Shown here piece by piece: positions 22,881 to 30,915 of a stretch of 37,070 nt of DNA. The position numbers and the translations under genes are program-made. Within the stretch, counting starts at the first letter, position 1, and each line of letters begins with the position of its first letter. The notes beneath the pieces were generated by a model. The model did not search any database. It saw only the letters and a program-made list of their open reading frames with translations, and was not told where the DNA came from. The stretch is taken from positions 1 through 37,070 of the IMG/VR virus record IMGVR_UViG_3300030331_001708. One strand, written 5' to 3'. Origin of the DNA: a virus.

Positions 22881-23161
22881 GCAAAGACCCAAGATTAGAA
22901 AGAGTTGGCGTTAGTGGGTATAATAAGCCCAAAAGAACGCCTAATCACCCAACAAAAAGCCATGTTGTAGTAGCAAAATCAGGTGATGAGGTTAAAACCA
23001 TTCGTTTTGGGCAACAAGGCGCAAAAACGGCTGGAAAGCCAAAAAAAGGAGAAAGTGAAGCGATGAAAAAGAAACGCAAGTCGTTTAAAGCAAGACATGC
23101 TAAAAATATCGCTAAAGGTAATATGTCAGCAGCCTATTGGGCAGATAAGGTAAAGTGGTAG
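22877..23161 (+). CDS. Small conserved basic phage protein (DUF6321-like)
   Basis: A 94-residue, strongly basic protein with an ATGA overlap. SGYNKPKRTPNHPTKSHVVVA, IRFGQQGAKTAGKPKKGES and FKARHAKNIAKGNMSAAYWA are signature blocks of a family that recurs beside terminase genes in marine phages (recall; I believe DUF6321). The many Lys and Arg residues suggest DNA binding, perhaps in the capsid. The start is well placed by the overlap. Confidence 0.75.
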   Translation: MSKDPRLERVGVSGYNKPKRTPNHPTKSHVVVAKSGDEVKTIRFGQQGAKTAGKPKKGESEAMKKKRKSFKARHAKNIAKGNMSAAYWADKVKW

Positions 23162-23165
23162 TGTT

Positions 23166-23663
23166 ATGTTAGTGGAACAAGAACTTAAACTTTGGACACA
23201 AGAAGTTTTAGACGTTCCAACAGATAGTTTTGGTGGTTTACCCCCATGTCCTTACGCAAAAAAAGCGTGGAAAGATAAAAAAGTATCTATTTTTGAGTCA
23301 GATGATTTAAGTCTTGTTCTTGAAAAACAAAGATTATTCGACCCTCAGTCCGATAAATTAGAAATCATTGTATGGTATAATATCGAAAATATGGGTGTCA
23401 TTGAATTTAATAAATGGATTGATGATCATAATGAGCATTGTGACGGAGTTTGGCTGATGGGGTTTCACCCAGAGGCTGGAGATGATGCGTTAATGCCAGA
23501 GTTCGAGGGTATCATAGACGAGACCTATGGGTTGATATTTGTGCAATCTTTGAGATACTTGGTTAACGCTTCTGAGCGTCTGTTTACAACAGACTACTAT
23601 AAACGGTATCCTACAAAGGATATTAATTATGTCAAAGAAAGGAATAAAAAATGCGCGGAATGA
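23166..23663 (+). CDS. Conserved protein with a GLPPCPYA motif
   Basis: A 165-residue acidic protein. Near the N-terminus GGLPPCPYAKKAW has a PCP motif like that of DUF1415-type proteins, seen in cyanophages and bacteria (recall). A later WLMGFHPEAGDDALMPEFEG segment adds His and acidic residues. The pattern could form a small metal or substrate site, but no reaction is assigned. It lies among small basic packaging-region proteins and overlaps the next tiny ORF by 13 bases. Confidence 0.7.
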   Translation: MLVEQELKLWTQEVLDVPTDSFGGLPPCPYAKKAWKDKKVSIFESDDLSLVLEKQRLFDPQSDKLEIIVWYNIENMGVIEFNKWIDDHNEHCDGVWLMGFHPEAGDDALMPEFEGIIDETYGLIFVQSLRYLVNASERLFTTDYYKRYPTKDINYVKERNKKCAE

Positions 23664-23707
23664 AAAAACCGATGAAAAAAAATAAAAGAGGTAAGAAAAA
23701 AAAGTAA
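23651..23707 (+). CDS. 18-residue lysine-rich peptide
   Basis: The frame starts at an ATG inside the end of the previous gene and encodes a peptide where 10 of 18 residues are Lys. Overlap and composition resemble the neighbouring basic proteins, and such peptides are found at this place in related phages (recall). It could also be chance from an A-rich stretch. Confidence 0.4.
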   Translation: MRGMKKPMKKNKRGKKKK

Positions 23708-23710
23708 GCT

Positions 23711-23908
23711 ATGGCTAAAAGCAAATCGAGTAAAAGTCCTAAACCAAATAATCCTAGCCTTTGGTCAAAAGCAAAAGCAGAAGCAAAACGTAAGTTCGAT
23801 GTGTATCCAAGTGCTTACGCTAATGCCTATGCTTCCAAGAGATATAAGGCTATGGGTGGCACTTGGTCTGGTAAAGATAACAGAGTGAAACGGAAATCTC
23901 GTGGCTAA
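23711..23908 (+). CDS. Small basic conserved phage protein
   Basis: A 65-residue protein with KAKAEAKRKFDVYPSAYANAYA and YKAMGGTWSG, a signature pattern that occurs widely in marine phages and in some bacteria. It is basic throughout (pI high by composition), with a single amphipathic helix. It may bind DNA or another head protein. The gene is followed by the related 74-residue gene through an 8-base overlap. Confidence 0.75.
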   Translation: MAKSKSSKSPKPNNPSLWSKAKAEAKRKFDVYPSAYANAYASKRYKAMGGTWSGKDNRVKRKSRG

Positions 23909-24125
23909 GAAAGAAGGATTAGGAAAGTGGTTTGATGAGGATTGGCGAGACGTCAAAACTGGCAAAAAGTGCGGTCGGCAAAAAGGAGAGAAAAGAGGAT
24001 ATCCAGCTTGCCGACCAGCAAAAGTAGCCTCTCGTATTTCCAAAAAAGAAGCAAAAAAGAAAACAGGAAGAAAACGAGTAAATTGGTCAGTTACCGCCTC
24101 TGGTAGAAAAAGGAAGTCTGCTTAA
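23901..24125 (+). CDS. Small basic protein, DUF5872-like
   Basis: A 74-residue protein that starts with GTG at 23901 inside the previous gene. KKEGLGKWFDEDWRDVKTGKKCGR and YPACRPAKVASRISKKEAKKK match a family (I recall DUF5872) often fused to or next to the YPSAYANAYA protein. The two cysteines could chelate metal. Fusion elsewhere suggests the two proteins act together. Its stop overlaps the next ATG. Confidence 0.75.
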   Translation: MAKKEGLGKWFDEDWRDVKTGKKCGRQKGEKRGYPACRPAKVASRISKKEAKKKTGRKRVNWSVTASGRKRKSA

Positions 24126-26446
24126 TGGAAGGTTTGTTACAGATGAGTTCTATTCCTTACTTTGATGAGCTATCTCCAGAAGGTCAGGCTCAGAGAAGAA
24201 AAGAGGGAATGGAAGCTCTCTTAAAAGCCCCTAAATACGGAGCTTTGATGTTACCAGCATCGGGGGTTACTGAAATGATGGGGTTAATGGCTGATCCAGA
24301 AGGTGAGGGTTATTTACCTTCCACAATGAGTTTACTGAAAGAAGGCAGATTTGGTGATGTTGGGTATCAGCTATTAGGCGGTTTAGGTGATGTTCTATAT
24401 GCCGCAAGTCCTGTTATACCGCCATTGGCTATACCAGCAACAGCGGCTAAGGCGGCAAGGGCTGGAAGATTAGCAACTCAAGGTGAATCTTTAGGTTTGT
24501 TAACTGAAGATGAAAGAGTCAAACAAGTGAAGGAATTACCTTTTTTTGGTACAGAAGAATTTCCAGCCGAAACTTTATTAGGTGAGGAAATAGTTTTTAT
24601 TCCAGCCGATAGGATGGCAACTGGATTTGTTTATGAAGGACTGGCGGAAGCTCCGATAGACCAACCAAGAGGCTTGAGAGGTGGTCAATTGTTTGGGACA
24701 ACTAGGGAATCTGTAGAGCAAGGTTTGGGATTTGCTTCTTTGGATGAGGCTATAGCAAAGAGAATATCTCAGTCAGGTGCTAAGTATGGCATAATAGGAG
24801 CAATGGATACCGCTTCACAATTATCTAACAGAGACATGGCAAACATTGTTGCTCAACAAGTTCAATCCTACATAAGAGAAGGGTTAATTGCATCTGAAAA
24901 TGTATCTAAATTAACACAAAGATTAAAAGATAGAGGGAAAGTAGCTCAAGATGCAATATCAAAGAAAAAAGCTGATGGCAAAAAACCAAATTCTGGCGAC
25001 ATTGATATTGCAAAATTAATTGATATACCAGATATTGATAGCCCACAAATATTTGATTGGTTAGATTCTCAAACTTTTGAAACTAGAAAACAATTCTCAT
25101 TAATTTTAAATCAAGCTGGTAGTAGAAATCTGGGAGCACCCTCAATTGATAGAATTTTGTCTGATACAATTGATCAGAGACAAGCTGGAGTTTTGCCCTT
25201 ACAGGGTAACACCCTTATACGATTAACAGGGGAAGCTCCTATAGATGTCGCTAAAGAGGGTGGATTTCCACATCCATCTTATCCTATAGGAATTTTAGGT
25301 GAGCCAGTAGCTCAAATTAAATATGGAGTAAGAGGGGAAGATTTATTTTCTGAAAAAGTAGCAGAATGGTTAGAAGGGGGTGGTCAACCTCCTAGGTTAC
25401 AGAGAATGATGAATATGAGCTTACCAAAGACAAGTGTTACACCTGAAAAACTACAGTTATTTCCAGAGGGAGCACCTGAAGCTATAACCTCAGCAAGACA
25501 AGCAAGACTGTTGGTTGATTTTATGAACGGTAATTGGAGAACAACGCAACAATCTGTGAAATCTGGCGGTTTAGGAAATGCAGAAATCATAAGAGCATAT
25601 AAAGATAATATGTTGTCAGAAACTCTTACCCCATATTCAGAAGCAGAGTTAAAAAAAGGTGCTCAAGACGGTTCACTCGTTTTTTACGGTTTAGGAATAG
25701 GAAATCCTCAAGCCGTAAAAAATATAAATGGCAATGAAGGAAAAATTTATTTTGGTTTGAAGAAAAATACAGACTATAAAGAATTATATGGTATAGATAA
25801 CCCAGAATTAACGCCTAACGAAGTTTCTATAGTAGGTGTGATGAACAATGAACTAGGACAAGCTGGGGCTAGTTTGGGAGTTCCTACATCGATGTTAAAA
25901 GCAATAGAAGAAGGTGCTACTGTTCTGGATGCTTACGCAGTTCCTAGTCAAAAGAATCCTAACGGGTTTTTGCCAAAATATTACAGTCAATTTGGTTTTA
26001 GAGAGGTAGAAAGAATACCTTTTGATGAAAAATATGTTAGAAATCCAAAATTTGGTGGTAGCGAAAGAAAATATAAAGCATTGATTAGTCAATGGAGAAA
26101 GTCGGGTTGGGATGAATCAATGGGCAATCCTGATCTGGTAATTATGAAATGGAGAGGAAATGATAATGATAGACCAAATGCAGTTAGAGATTATGTCGGA
26201 CAAAGTGTTGAAAGTTTTGGGGCAAAGGATACAGGGATTGTCACAAGGACAGAAGAAAAGCTTGGAACACGCTTTGACGGAAGTTCTGGAGGACAACAAC
26301 TTTCAAGCGGCACAAGTATCGGAAGCGGAGATAGAGGGGGCTTACTCGGTGATGGAAGCGTTCTATCCTCAAGATTCAATAGAGCTATCAGAGAGATTCC
26401 AAGCCTTACAACAACTGAACAACGTGCGTTAGGATTATTAGAATGA
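24125..26446 (+). CDS. Large virion-associated protein of unknown function
   Basis: 773 residues; ATG at 24125 overlaps the previous stop, with an alternative ATG at 24143. N-terminal region (1-120) is Gly/Ala-rich with hydrophobic helices; the centre (~130-470) is mixed; residues ~580-690 contain VSIVGVMNNELGQAGASLGV, VLDAYAVPSQKNPNGFLPKY and YSQFGFREVERIPFDEKYV, a GNAT-like C-terminal module seen in large phage virion proteins (recall). The last ~75 residues are Gly/Ser-rich and overlap another frame (26166-26432). Position between terL and portal and size suggest an internal head protein that enters the host; activity is unknown. Confidence 0.7.
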   Translation: MEGLLQMSSIPYFDELSPEGQAQRRKEGMEALLKAPKYGALMLPASGVTEMMGLMADPEGEGYLPSTMSLLKEGRFGDVGYQLLGGLGDVLYAASPVIPPLAIPATAAKAARAGRLATQGESLGLLTEDERVKQVKELPFFGTEEFPAETLLGEEIVFIPADRMATGFVYEGLAEAPIDQPRGLRGGQLFGTTRESVEQGLGFASLDEAIAKRISQSGAKYGIIGAMDTASQLSNRDMANIVAQQVQSYIREGLIASENVSKLTQRLKDRGKVAQDAISKKKADGKKPNSGDIDIAKLIDIPDIDSPQIFDWLDSQTFETRKQFSLILNQAGSRNLGAPSIDRILSDTIDQRQAGVLPLQGNTLIRLTGEAPIDVAKEGGFPHPSYPIGILGEPVAQIKYGVRGEDLFSEKVAEWLEGGGQPPRLQRMMNMSLPKTSVTPEKLQLFPEGAPEAITSARQARLLVDFMNGNWRTTQQSVKSGGLGNAEIIRAYKDNMLSETLTPYSEAELKKGAQDGSLVFYGLGIGNPQAVKNINGNEGKIYFGLKKNTDYKELYGIDNPELTPNEVSIVGVMNNELGQAGASLGVPTSMLKAIEEGATVLDAYAVPSQKNPNGFLPKYYSQFGFREVERIPFDEKYVRNPKFGGSERKYKALISQWRKSGWDESMGNPDLVIMKWRGNDNDRPNAVRDYVGQSVESFGAKDTGIVTRTEEKLGTRFDGSSGGQQLSSGTSIGSGDRGGLLGDGSVLSSRFNRAIREIPSLTTTEQRALGLLE
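26166..26432 (+). CDS. Nested small protein inside the 773-residue gene (+1/+2 frame)
   Basis: An 88-residue frame lying wholly within the 3' end of the 773-residue gene, in another frame. GGAGAGG (26151-26157) sits 8 bases before the ATG at 26166, an ideal ribosome site. The product has a normal, helical composition (LSQGQKKSLEHALTEVLED, then AQVSEAEIEGAYSVMEAFYP), whereas the host frame is low-complexity Gly/Ser over the same bases. This asymmetry suggests the nested frame is a real gene and the long protein's tail is overprinted or vice versa. Confidence 0.55.
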   Translation: MIDQMQLEIMSDKVLKVLGQRIQGLSQGQKKSLEHALTEVLEDNNFQAAQVSEAEIEGAYSVMEAFYPQDSIELSERFQALQQLNNVR

Positions 26447-26634
26447 ATGAAAAAGAAAGACATAATAAATTAAATAAAATTGGTGTTACACCAATTGAAA
26501 CACCAATAACAAAATCAGTACCTGTAAAAACAACATCTGGTGTTGGGTCAACTGGAACAACAGTAGAAAAGAAAGAAAAAGTTAAAAAAGATGCTGTCAA
26601 AAAAACAAAGAGCAAAAGTAAAAAAAGTAGCTAA
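26443..26634 (+). CDS. Small Lys/Thr-rich protein
   Basis: A 63-residue protein whose ATG overlaps the stop of the 773-residue gene (4 bases). It has GVTPIETPITKSVPVKTTSG then a Lys/Ser-rich tail. It is likely disordered. The tail overlaps the next gene in another frame. Function unknown; the basic tail fits nucleic-acid binding. Confidence 0.55.
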   Translation: MNEKERHNKLNKIGVTPIETPITKSVPVKTTSGVGSTGTTVEKKEKVKKDAVKKTKSKSKKSS

Positions 26635-26713
26635 AGGATTGAAAAAAGCATCAAAAAAACATGCTACTCAATCTAAGATGTTATCAAATGTACTTAAAAA
26701 GGTTAAGAAATGA
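26591..26713 (+). CDS. 40-residue basic helical peptide
   Basis: The frame overlaps the end of the previous gene by 44 bases in a different frame and overlaps the next ATG. The peptide has 14 Lys by eye and reads KKVAKGLKKASKKHATQSKM, a pattern of an amphipathic basic helix; similar peptides appear in related phages (recall). No strong ribosome site is seen, so coupling from upstream is likely. Confidence 0.5.
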   Translation: MLSKKQRAKVKKVAKGLKKASKKHATQSKMLSNVLKKVKK

Positions 26714-26862
26714 TAACAGTTATGACGCGACCAAAAGTCTTAAATATTGAACAAACAGAAAAGAAGTTTTGTAGCTGTGATAATTGCGTCACTAAAAAAA
26801 TGTGTGTAAACGAAACTAAATGCCTGTTTGGTTCAAAATTGAAAAGGAAGAAAAATGGCTGA
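26710..26862 (+). CDS. 50-residue Cys-rich protein
   Basis: ATG overlaps the previous stop (4 bases) and the stop overlaps the portal ATG (8 bases). Five cysteines in 18 residues (CSCDNCVTKKMCVNETKC) form a compact possible zinc site, followed by a basic tail. Similar Cys-rich small proteins lie before the portal in other marine phages (recall). Overlaps on both sides support it as a translated gene; the role is unknown. Confidence 0.6.
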   Translation: MITVMTRPKVLNIEQTEKKFCSCDNCVTKKMCVNETKCLFGSKLKRKKNG

Positions 26863-28897
26863 AATAGAAGAAATGGATGAAACCACATTAAAAAGTATTG
26901 TTTCTTCTGAGATTACAGATGCTCTTAACCATTTTGACAGTCATTTCTCTGAAGACAGGTTACAAGCTCAGGATTATTACATGGGCGAGGAACTTGGTAA
27001 CGAGGTCGAAGGTCGCTCATCCGTTATTTCTACAGAGTTTGCAGATACAGTTGAATCGATTATGCCATCGCTCATGCGAGTGTTTACCGCCAATGATAAG
27101 TACGTGCGTTTTAATGCAAGAACACAGGAAGATGTCGAGAAGGCTGACCAGATTTCAGACTATGTAAACTACATTATCAATCACGATAATGAGGGCTATC
27201 GCATCTTACATGATTGGTTCAAAGATGCGTTAATGTTTCGCTTAGGTGTAGTGAAATTTTACTATGAAGAAGAAGAAAAAGTAGAACAGGAAGAGTATAA
27301 TAACCTATCTGAGTCAGAGTTGGTTTTGCTTTTGCAAAATCCAGATATAACAATTGTGTCTCAAGAGGAAACAGTTGTTGAAAGTTTTACTGATGATGAT
27401 GGTCAGGAAGTTCCAATTACAACAACTTACAACCTAGTCGTTAGGGTTACTGAGAAAAAAAGCAAAATCAAAATTACAAACGTACCACCAGAAGAGTTCT
27501 TGGTTAATCGTAGAGCAACAAGTCTCGAAGATGCTTACTTTGTCTGTCATCGCACAAGCATGACAGTTTCAGAACTTGTATCTATGGGTTATGATAGAGA
27601 AGAGGTAGAAACATTTGCTGGTGAATCTGATTTGTCTGTTGATGAAGAAAGAACAAACAGATTTGGCGATATTGAGGCAACAACAGGAACAGATGCTACA
27701 GACCCTACTTTGAAAGAAGTAATGTATTATGAATCAATTATTAATGTTGATTTTGATGGCGATGGTATAGCAGAGAGAAGGCGAGTTTGCAGTATTGGCG
27801 CAGATGGCTCTCATATTCTTTTTAATGAACCATTTGACCATATTCCATTTGCGGTAGTCAGTCCGATCTTGATGCAACATCGGTTGGTTGGTCGGTCTGT
27901 ATTTGACATGACAAAAGATTTGCAAGTCATTAAATCTACTCTTTTGCGACAATATCTAGATAGCGTTTACACAAGCACACTCCCTCGCATGGAAGTTGTC
28001 GAGGGCATGGCTAATATCGACGACGTACTAGATGGGACAGCTGGCGGAATCATAAGGGTTCGTCAAAGTGGTGCTGTGAGACCTATTACTGGAACTCAAG
28101 TAGGTGGGGAAGTAAGACCACTTATGGATTATGTTGATGAGATAAAAGAACAAAGGACTGGTATGAGCAAAGCTTCTATGGGCTTAGATGCTAATGCCCT
28201 TCAATCTACCACCGCAAGCGCGATTTCAGCCACCGTGAGAGGAGCGCAAATAAAATTAGAGAGTTATGCTCGCAATATGGCAGAAACAGGCGTGAAGAGC
28301 CTATATAAAGGATTGTTACATTTGGTAACAAAGTTTGATAATAAGCCTCGTATTGTAAGACTTAGAAATAATTTTGTGCCGATTGACCCTAGAGAATGGA
28401 CATCTGAATTTGACGTTGTTGTACAAGTTGGTTTAGGCACGGCTGACGATGAACAAAAAATATCATTCCTCACACAGATTGCCGCCAAGCAAGAACAGAT
28501 ATTAGTACAAATGGGTGCAAATAATCCACTAGTAAGCATGGGGCAATATGTTAACACTCTCAGAAGTATAGCTGAGATAGGTGGATTTAAAGACGCTGAT
28601 TTATTCTTTAATAATCCTCAACAAATAGCAATGTCACAGGCACAGGCGGCACAACAGCCCCCTCAACCTGACCCAGCTACCATACAAGCTCAGGCAGAAA
28701 TTCAATTAAAGAAACAAGAAGCAGAAGCCGATATTGCTCTTAAACGTGAGAAGATGATGATGGAGATTGAATTAGAGCGTGAAAAGATGCAGATGGAAAT
28801 GCAACTGAGACAACAAGAATTACAAATGGAATCAGAGCTAAGGGTTGCGAAGGCAGTTACTGATTCTCAAATTAGCACCAACCTACCAAGAGTTTAA
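26855..28897 (+). CDS. Portal protein (P22/podovirus type)
   Basis: 680 residues. N-terminal region with VEGRSSVISTEFADTVESIMPSLMRVF, then a long mixed domain with KIKITNVPPEEFLVNRRA, and a core with VVSPILMQHRLVGRSVFDMTKDLQVIKS and TASAISATVRGAQIKLES helices, matching P22-like portals. The last ~90 residues are a Gln/Glu-rich coiled coil (REKMMMEIELEREKMQMEM), like the barrel seen in P22-type portals. It forms the 12-fold ring where DNA enters and leaves. It follows the terminase and precedes scaffold and coat, as expected. Confidence 0.9.
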   Translation: MAEIEEMDETTLKSIVSSEITDALNHFDSHFSEDRLQAQDYYMGEELGNEVEGRSSVISTEFADTVESIMPSLMRVFTANDKYVRFNARTQEDVEKADQISDYVNYIINHDNEGYRILHDWFKDALMFRLGVVKFYYEEEEKVEQEEYNNLSESELVLLLQNPDITIVSQEETVVESFTDDDGQEVPITTTYNLVVRVTEKKSKIKITNVPPEEFLVNRRATSLEDAYFVCHRTSMTVSELVSMGYDREEVETFAGESDLSVDEERTNRFGDIEATTGTDATDPTLKEVMYYESIINVDFDGDGIAERRRVCSIGADGSHILFNEPFDHIPFAVVSPILMQHRLVGRSVFDMTKDLQVIKSTLLRQYLDSVYTSTLPRMEVVEGMANIDDVLDGTAGGIIRVRQSGAVRPITGTQVGGEVRPLMDYVDEIKEQRTGMSKASMGLDANALQSTTASAISATVRGAQIKLESYARNMAETGVKSLYKGLLHLVTKFDNKPRIVRLRNNFVPIDPREWTSEFDVVVQVGLGTADDEQKISFLTQIAAKQEQILVQMGANNPLVSMGQYVNTLRSIAEIGGFKDADLFFNNPQQIAMSQAQAAQQPPQPDPATIQAQAEIQLKKQEAEADIALKREKMMMEIELEREKMQMEMQLRQQELQMESELRVAKAVTDSQISTNLPRV

Positions 28898-28900
28898 AAA

Positions 28901-29605
28901 ATGATAGCACCCGATGAAGAAACCTTAAAACAACAAGTAAAAGAAGATAAAGAAATTCGTAAGGCGTTTAATCGCACCAAGAAAGAACGCAAAAAAAGAG
29001 GTATTCCAGAAGGTGGTCTGACGCGAGAACAAAATTTACAAAGACAAGAACAGATTAGACAGGGAACTGCAAATCTAAAAGCTAAATTAGAAGAGCCAAC
29101 AAATTATGGATTAGATATTTTTGGAATTAAAATACCTACTACACTTGGACTTCTTGGAACTGGAATAGGCAATCTTACTAACACAATGATGTATAATACT
29201 CTAACTAATCCAGATTTAGTTAATCGACAAGAGGGTGGGTATCCGATATTCGACAGTCAAGGAAACATTGTTGGTGTTAGAGATAAATTTGGAAGGCTTA
29301 CAGGTCGTGACCCAGAAGCTGAATTACAAGCAAGAATTGATAAAATGAACAATTCTGTGGAAGAGCCAGAAACTGTTGCGCCAAACCCTGTCACTGGGCA
29401 ATGCCCAACAGGATATACCTATGACTCAAACCAACAAGCTTGCGTTCCAATATTTGCAAGTCAAATTCCATCAACCTTTAATTATGAAACATATATGCCA
29501 ACCCCGACTTTATTAGACCAACCAATGAATTTACTAGATGTTGACCCAATGTTCGGTGAACCAATGGATTTTAGCTATGGTATGCCGAGAGTGAGACTTC
29601 TATAA
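28901..29605 (+). CDS. Conserved virion-region protein with CPxGYxYD motif
   Basis: A 234-residue protein. The first ~65 residues are highly charged and helical. Residues ~70-100 are more hydrophobic (IPTTLGLLGTGIGNLTNTMMY). The C-terminal part has NPVTGQCPTGYTYDSNQQAC, two cysteines in a small loop common to marine-phage proteins of this position (recall). It starts 3 bases after the portal stop. Role unknown; possibly a head accessory protein. Confidence 0.65.
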   Translation: MIAPDEETLKQQVKEDKEIRKAFNRTKKERKKRGIPEGGLTREQNLQRQEQIRQGTANLKAKLEEPTNYGLDIFGIKIPTTLGLLGTGIGNLTNTMMYNTLTNPDLVNRQEGGYPIFDSQGNIVGVRDKFGRLTGRDPEAELQARIDKMNNSVEEPETVAPNPVTGQCPTGYTYDSNQQACVPIFASQIPSTFNYETYMPTPTLLDQPMNLLDVDPMFGEPMDFSYGMPRVRLL

Positions 29606-29606
29606 T

Positions 29607-29882
29607 ATGAATGAGGGTAAGGTTCGTGAAAAAATTGATAGAGGATCTAAAGCGGAAGCATTACTTCGCAACGAATTATTACAAGAAGCATTTGATTATT
29701 TGGAAAGTGAATTTATTAGTGCATGGAAACAAAGTGCCATTCAAGATACGCAAGCTCGCGAGAGATTGTATTTATTATGTCAAAACTTATCAGCCCTTAA
29801 AAATTATATCGCAAATGTGGTTGAGGATGGTAAATTGGCTAAAGCAACTCTACAAGGGTTGAAAACAAATAAGAAATTTTGA
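29607..29882 (+). CDS. Small head-region protein
   Basis: A 91-residue helical protein starting 1 base after the previous stop. RGSKAEALLRNELLQEAFDYLE and DTQARERLYLLCQNLSALKNYI form two long helices. It resembles a family of short proteins between portal and scaffold in marine podoviruses. Probably aids head assembly (inference). Confidence 0.7.
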   Translation: MNEGKVREKIDRGSKAEALLRNELLQEAFDYLESEFISAWKQSAIQDTQARERLYLLCQNLSALKNYIANVVEDGKLAKATLQGLKTNKKF

Positions 29883-29897
29883 TAAAAAGGATGTACA

Positions 29898-30899
29898 ATG
29901 TCGAATAACTCACAAGAGAATCGAACCCTAACATTAAACGATGCAGTAGAAAGCCTTCTAAGCCCCCTTAAGGATACGGCTAACGAGGAGCAACAAGAGC
30001 TAGAAGTAGCTCAACCAGTTGAGGCAGAATTAGAAACTGAAGTCGAAGATAACTCGCAAGAGCCTGAGATTGAAGAAGAAGAGGAAGTCGTTGAAGCTGA
30101 AGATACAGAGGAAGAGGAGTACGAGGAAGAGGTTGAAGAACAACCTCAACTATACACTGTAAAAATTGACGGTGAGGATGTTGAGGTCACGTTGGACGAA
30201 CTTAGGAACGGGTACTCAAGGACTTCGGTATTTACAAAGCGTCAGCAAGAACTAGCCGAGCAACGCAAATCTCTGGAAGCGGAGATGTCGCAAGCAACGC
30301 AAATTAGAGATGTTTACGCTGAACAACTTGAGGTTTTAAAAAACCAAATCCAACAGACAACTCAAGCAGAGCCTGATTGGAGAGCATTAGCAGAGCAAGG
30401 ATATTCTGAAAAGGAATTATTTCTGGCGAAGGCAGAGTACGACAAAAACCAACAACAATTGGTTCGTATTCAGCAAGAGCAACAAAGAATAGCTCAGGAG
30501 CAGAACACTGAGAATCAAAAGAAGATGCGTGAGCATCTCGAAACACAAAGACAGGAAATGTTAAATCGGATTCCGCAGTGGCAAAACGAAGAGAAGCGCA
30601 ACAGTGAGCGACTTGAGGTAATTAAGTTTGCAAACAAAGTTGGCTTTTCGGAAGAGGAAATAGCAAATGCTTCAGACGCAAGGGCTATTCACTTACTTCA
30701 CATGGCTTGGCAATGGGATAAGTTGCAACGAAAAACTCCCAATGTCAAAAAGCGCACAAGAAAAGCTCCTAAAATGGCTAAAGCTGGTCAACCAAAAACC
30801 AAAACACAAGTTGCAAATCGTGTTAAACAGCAAGCAATGGATAGATTAACGAAAGAAAAATCTATTGGAGCGGCTGTTGATTATTTAATGAGCCGATAA
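29898..30899 (+). CDS. Scaffolding protein
   Basis: 333 residues with a domain pattern typical of scaffolds: an extremely acidic, disordered N-terminus (~30-80, runs of Glu), an EDVEVTLDELRNGYSR segment that matches phage scaffold starts, a long coiled coil (~100-235, Gln/Glu-rich), and a basic C-terminus (KKRTRKAPKMAKAG, then helix) that in P22 binds the coat. It lies right before the coat gene. No protease domain is seen, so the scaffold may exit intact as in P22. Confidence 0.85.
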   Translation: MSNNSQENRTLTLNDAVESLLSPLKDTANEEQQELEVAQPVEAELETEVEDNSQEPEIEEEEEVVEAEDTEEEEYEEEVEEQPQLYTVKIDGEDVEVTLDELRNGYSRTSVFTKRQQELAEQRKSLEAEMSQATQIRDVYAEQLEVLKNQIQQTTQAEPDWRALAEQGYSEKELFLAKAEYDKNQQQLVRIQQEQQRIAQEQNTENQKKMREHLETQRQEMLNRIPQWQNEEKRNSERLEVIKFANKVGFSEEEIANASDARAIHLLHMAWQWDKLQRKTPNVKKRTRKAPKMAKAGQPKTKTQVANRVKQQAMDRLTKEKSIGAAVDYLMSR

Positions 30900-30915
30900 A
30901 AATAAGGAGTTTTAC

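Noticed and set aside
26191-26463. Reverse-strand 90-codon frame over the nested gene
   Set aside because: Product is Pro/Ser-rich and antisense to two plausible forward frames; no start signal seen. The forward nested frame explains the open reading better.
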